Below, one piece after another: positions 5,670 through 5,997 of a stretch of 5,997 bases of DNA. The notes beneath the pieces are model-generated. The model was not told where the DNA came from. It was given only the letters and a program-made list of their open reading frames with translations, and ran no database searches. Source of the stretch: Rhodoferax sp. UBA4409 (GTDB taxonomy: Bacteria > Pseudomonadota > Gammaproteobacteria > Burkholderiales > Burkholderiaceae_C). Numbering within the stretch: the first letter of the stretch is position 1; each line of letters begins with the position of its first letter. The position numbers were made by a program, and so were the translations under genes. The stretch spans positions 1 to 5,997 of the forward strand of contig DGQR01000093.1 in assembly GCA_002390825.1 (NCBI GenBank). Direction: 5' to 3'.

Positions 5670-5698
5670 GCGGCAGTGCAGCAATAGTGCGATCGGAC
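5670..5698 (-). promoter_or_regulatory. Shared 29-nt PEP-CTERM upstream element, copy 2
   Basis: The second copy of the element at 4507-4535, with 23 of 29 positions identical and no gaps. It lies 46 nt before the GTG start of the PEP-CTERM tandem. Mismatches are scattered singly over the block except for one adjacent pair, while the core ACTATTG and the flanks GTCCGA and TGCA are invariant in the transcribed direction. It occupies the centre of the 116-nt divergent spacer shared with the flavin monooxygenase gene, so that gene could also be affected. With TGCA as a -12-like box, the start site would fall near 5666 and leave a leader of about 43 nt; this is inference. Confidence 0.65.
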
Positions 5699-5739
5699 TA
5701 TCGGCAACATGGCTTTACGGCTTTCGCCACAATCGTCCC

Positions 5740-5997
5740 ATGTACATGTCCCCAAACCCTCGCCTCTCCATGCTCGATCTGGTGGCCGTGCGTGAAGGCG
5801 GCACCGTCGCGCAAGCCTTGCAACTCGCCTTGAAAACCGCACAGCATGCGGAGGCCTTGGGGTTTGAGCGCTACTGGTTGGCCGAACACCACAACATGCC
5901 GGGTATTGCCAGCTCAGCAACTGCAGTTCTAGTGGGGCATATTGCCGGTGGCACCCAGCGTATCCGGGTGGGCTCTGGCGGCATCATGCTGCCCAAC
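5740..5997 (+). CDS. LLM-class flavin-dependent monooxygenase, YhbW-like (5' part only)
   Basis: The first 86 codons run open to the window edge. The product begins MYMSPNPRLSMLDLVAV and continues with GFERYWLAEHHNMPGIASSA and VGSGGIMLPN. The LDL start, RYWLAEHHNM-GIAS and GSGG-MLPN are hallmarks of luciferase-like monooxygenases and closely match my memory of E. coli YhbW. Members are TIM-barrel enzymes of about 330 aa that use reduced FMN; AEHH lies in the flavin-site region. The physiological substrate of this branch is not known. ATG at 5740 is used, but ATG at 5746 is equally possible, and no Shine-Dalgarno is visible before either. The gene is divergent from the PEP-CTERM tandem with a 116-nt spacer, and nothing in the sequence links it functionally to either neighbouring unit. 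About three quarters of the protein lies outside the window. Confidence 0.88.
   Translation, partial: MYMSPNPRLSMLDLVAVREGGTVAQALQLALKTAQHAEALGFERYWLAEHHNMPGIASSATAVLVGHIAGGTQRIRVGSGGIMLPN

Noticed and set aside
5636..5920. Minus-strand frames upstream of the PEP-CTERM tandem
   Set aside because: They are antisense to the YhbW-like coding region, which shows conserved AEHHNM and GSGG motifs on the plus strand.
1..5997. CRISPR array, tRNA, insertion sequence or phage genes
   Set aside because: No regularly spaced repeats, cloverleaf-like segments, transposase motifs or terminal inverted repeats were seen on either strand.

Overview
The window looks like a chromosomal segment of a betaproteobacterium, most likely Comamonadaceae (Rhodoferax, Curvibacter or Polaromonas-like). 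Four things point there: GC-rich codon use, a beta-alanine catabolic pair beside a divergent LysR gene, several PEP-CTERM proteins, and an intergenic repeat resembling one I recall from that family. The assignment is inferred from sequence style, not from a database search.

Left part (66-4167): a LysR-type regulator on the minus strand (66-1001) is divergent from an omega-amino acid:pyruvate aminotransferase (1198-2574), which is followed on the same strand by a CoA-acylating (methyl)malonate-semialdehyde dehydrogenase (2662-4167). Together they form a compact beta-alanine to acetyl-CoA route: the aminotransferase moves the amino group to pyruvate, giving malonate semialdehyde and alanine, and MmsA oxidises the semialdehyde to acetyl-CoA, CO2 and NADH. 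The arrangement resembles bauR/bauA-bauC of Pseudomonas aeruginosa without bauB and bauD. The 196-nt divergent spacer holds overlapping inverted repeats that could be the LysR operator. The aminotransferase and dehydrogenase genes are separated by an 87-nt spacer that folds into hairpins. A bidirectional terminator at 4226-4258 closes this half.

Right part (4292-5623): three minus-strand genes encode small secreted proteins with C-terminal exosortase sorting signals. Two similar-sized proteins (166 and 165 aa, canonical VPEPE signals) lie in tandem with a 13-nt gap and end at a clear terminator (4565-4589). A third, separate gene makes a 56-aa peptide that is almost entirely signal peptide plus a variant sorting tail in which PEP reads PDA. 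The tandem and the 56-aa gene are each preceded, 44-46 nt before the start codon, by a 29-nt element identical at 23 positions. This is the strongest non-coding signal in the window and probably a shared promoter or operator. No exosortase gene is present, so sorting must depend on a gene elsewhere.

Right edge (5740-5997): the first 86 codons of a YhbW-like flavin-dependent monooxygenase, divergent from the PEP-CTERM tandem and cut by the window end. No tRNA, rRNA, CRISPR or insertion sequence was seen, and no gene-free stretch exceeds 300 bases.
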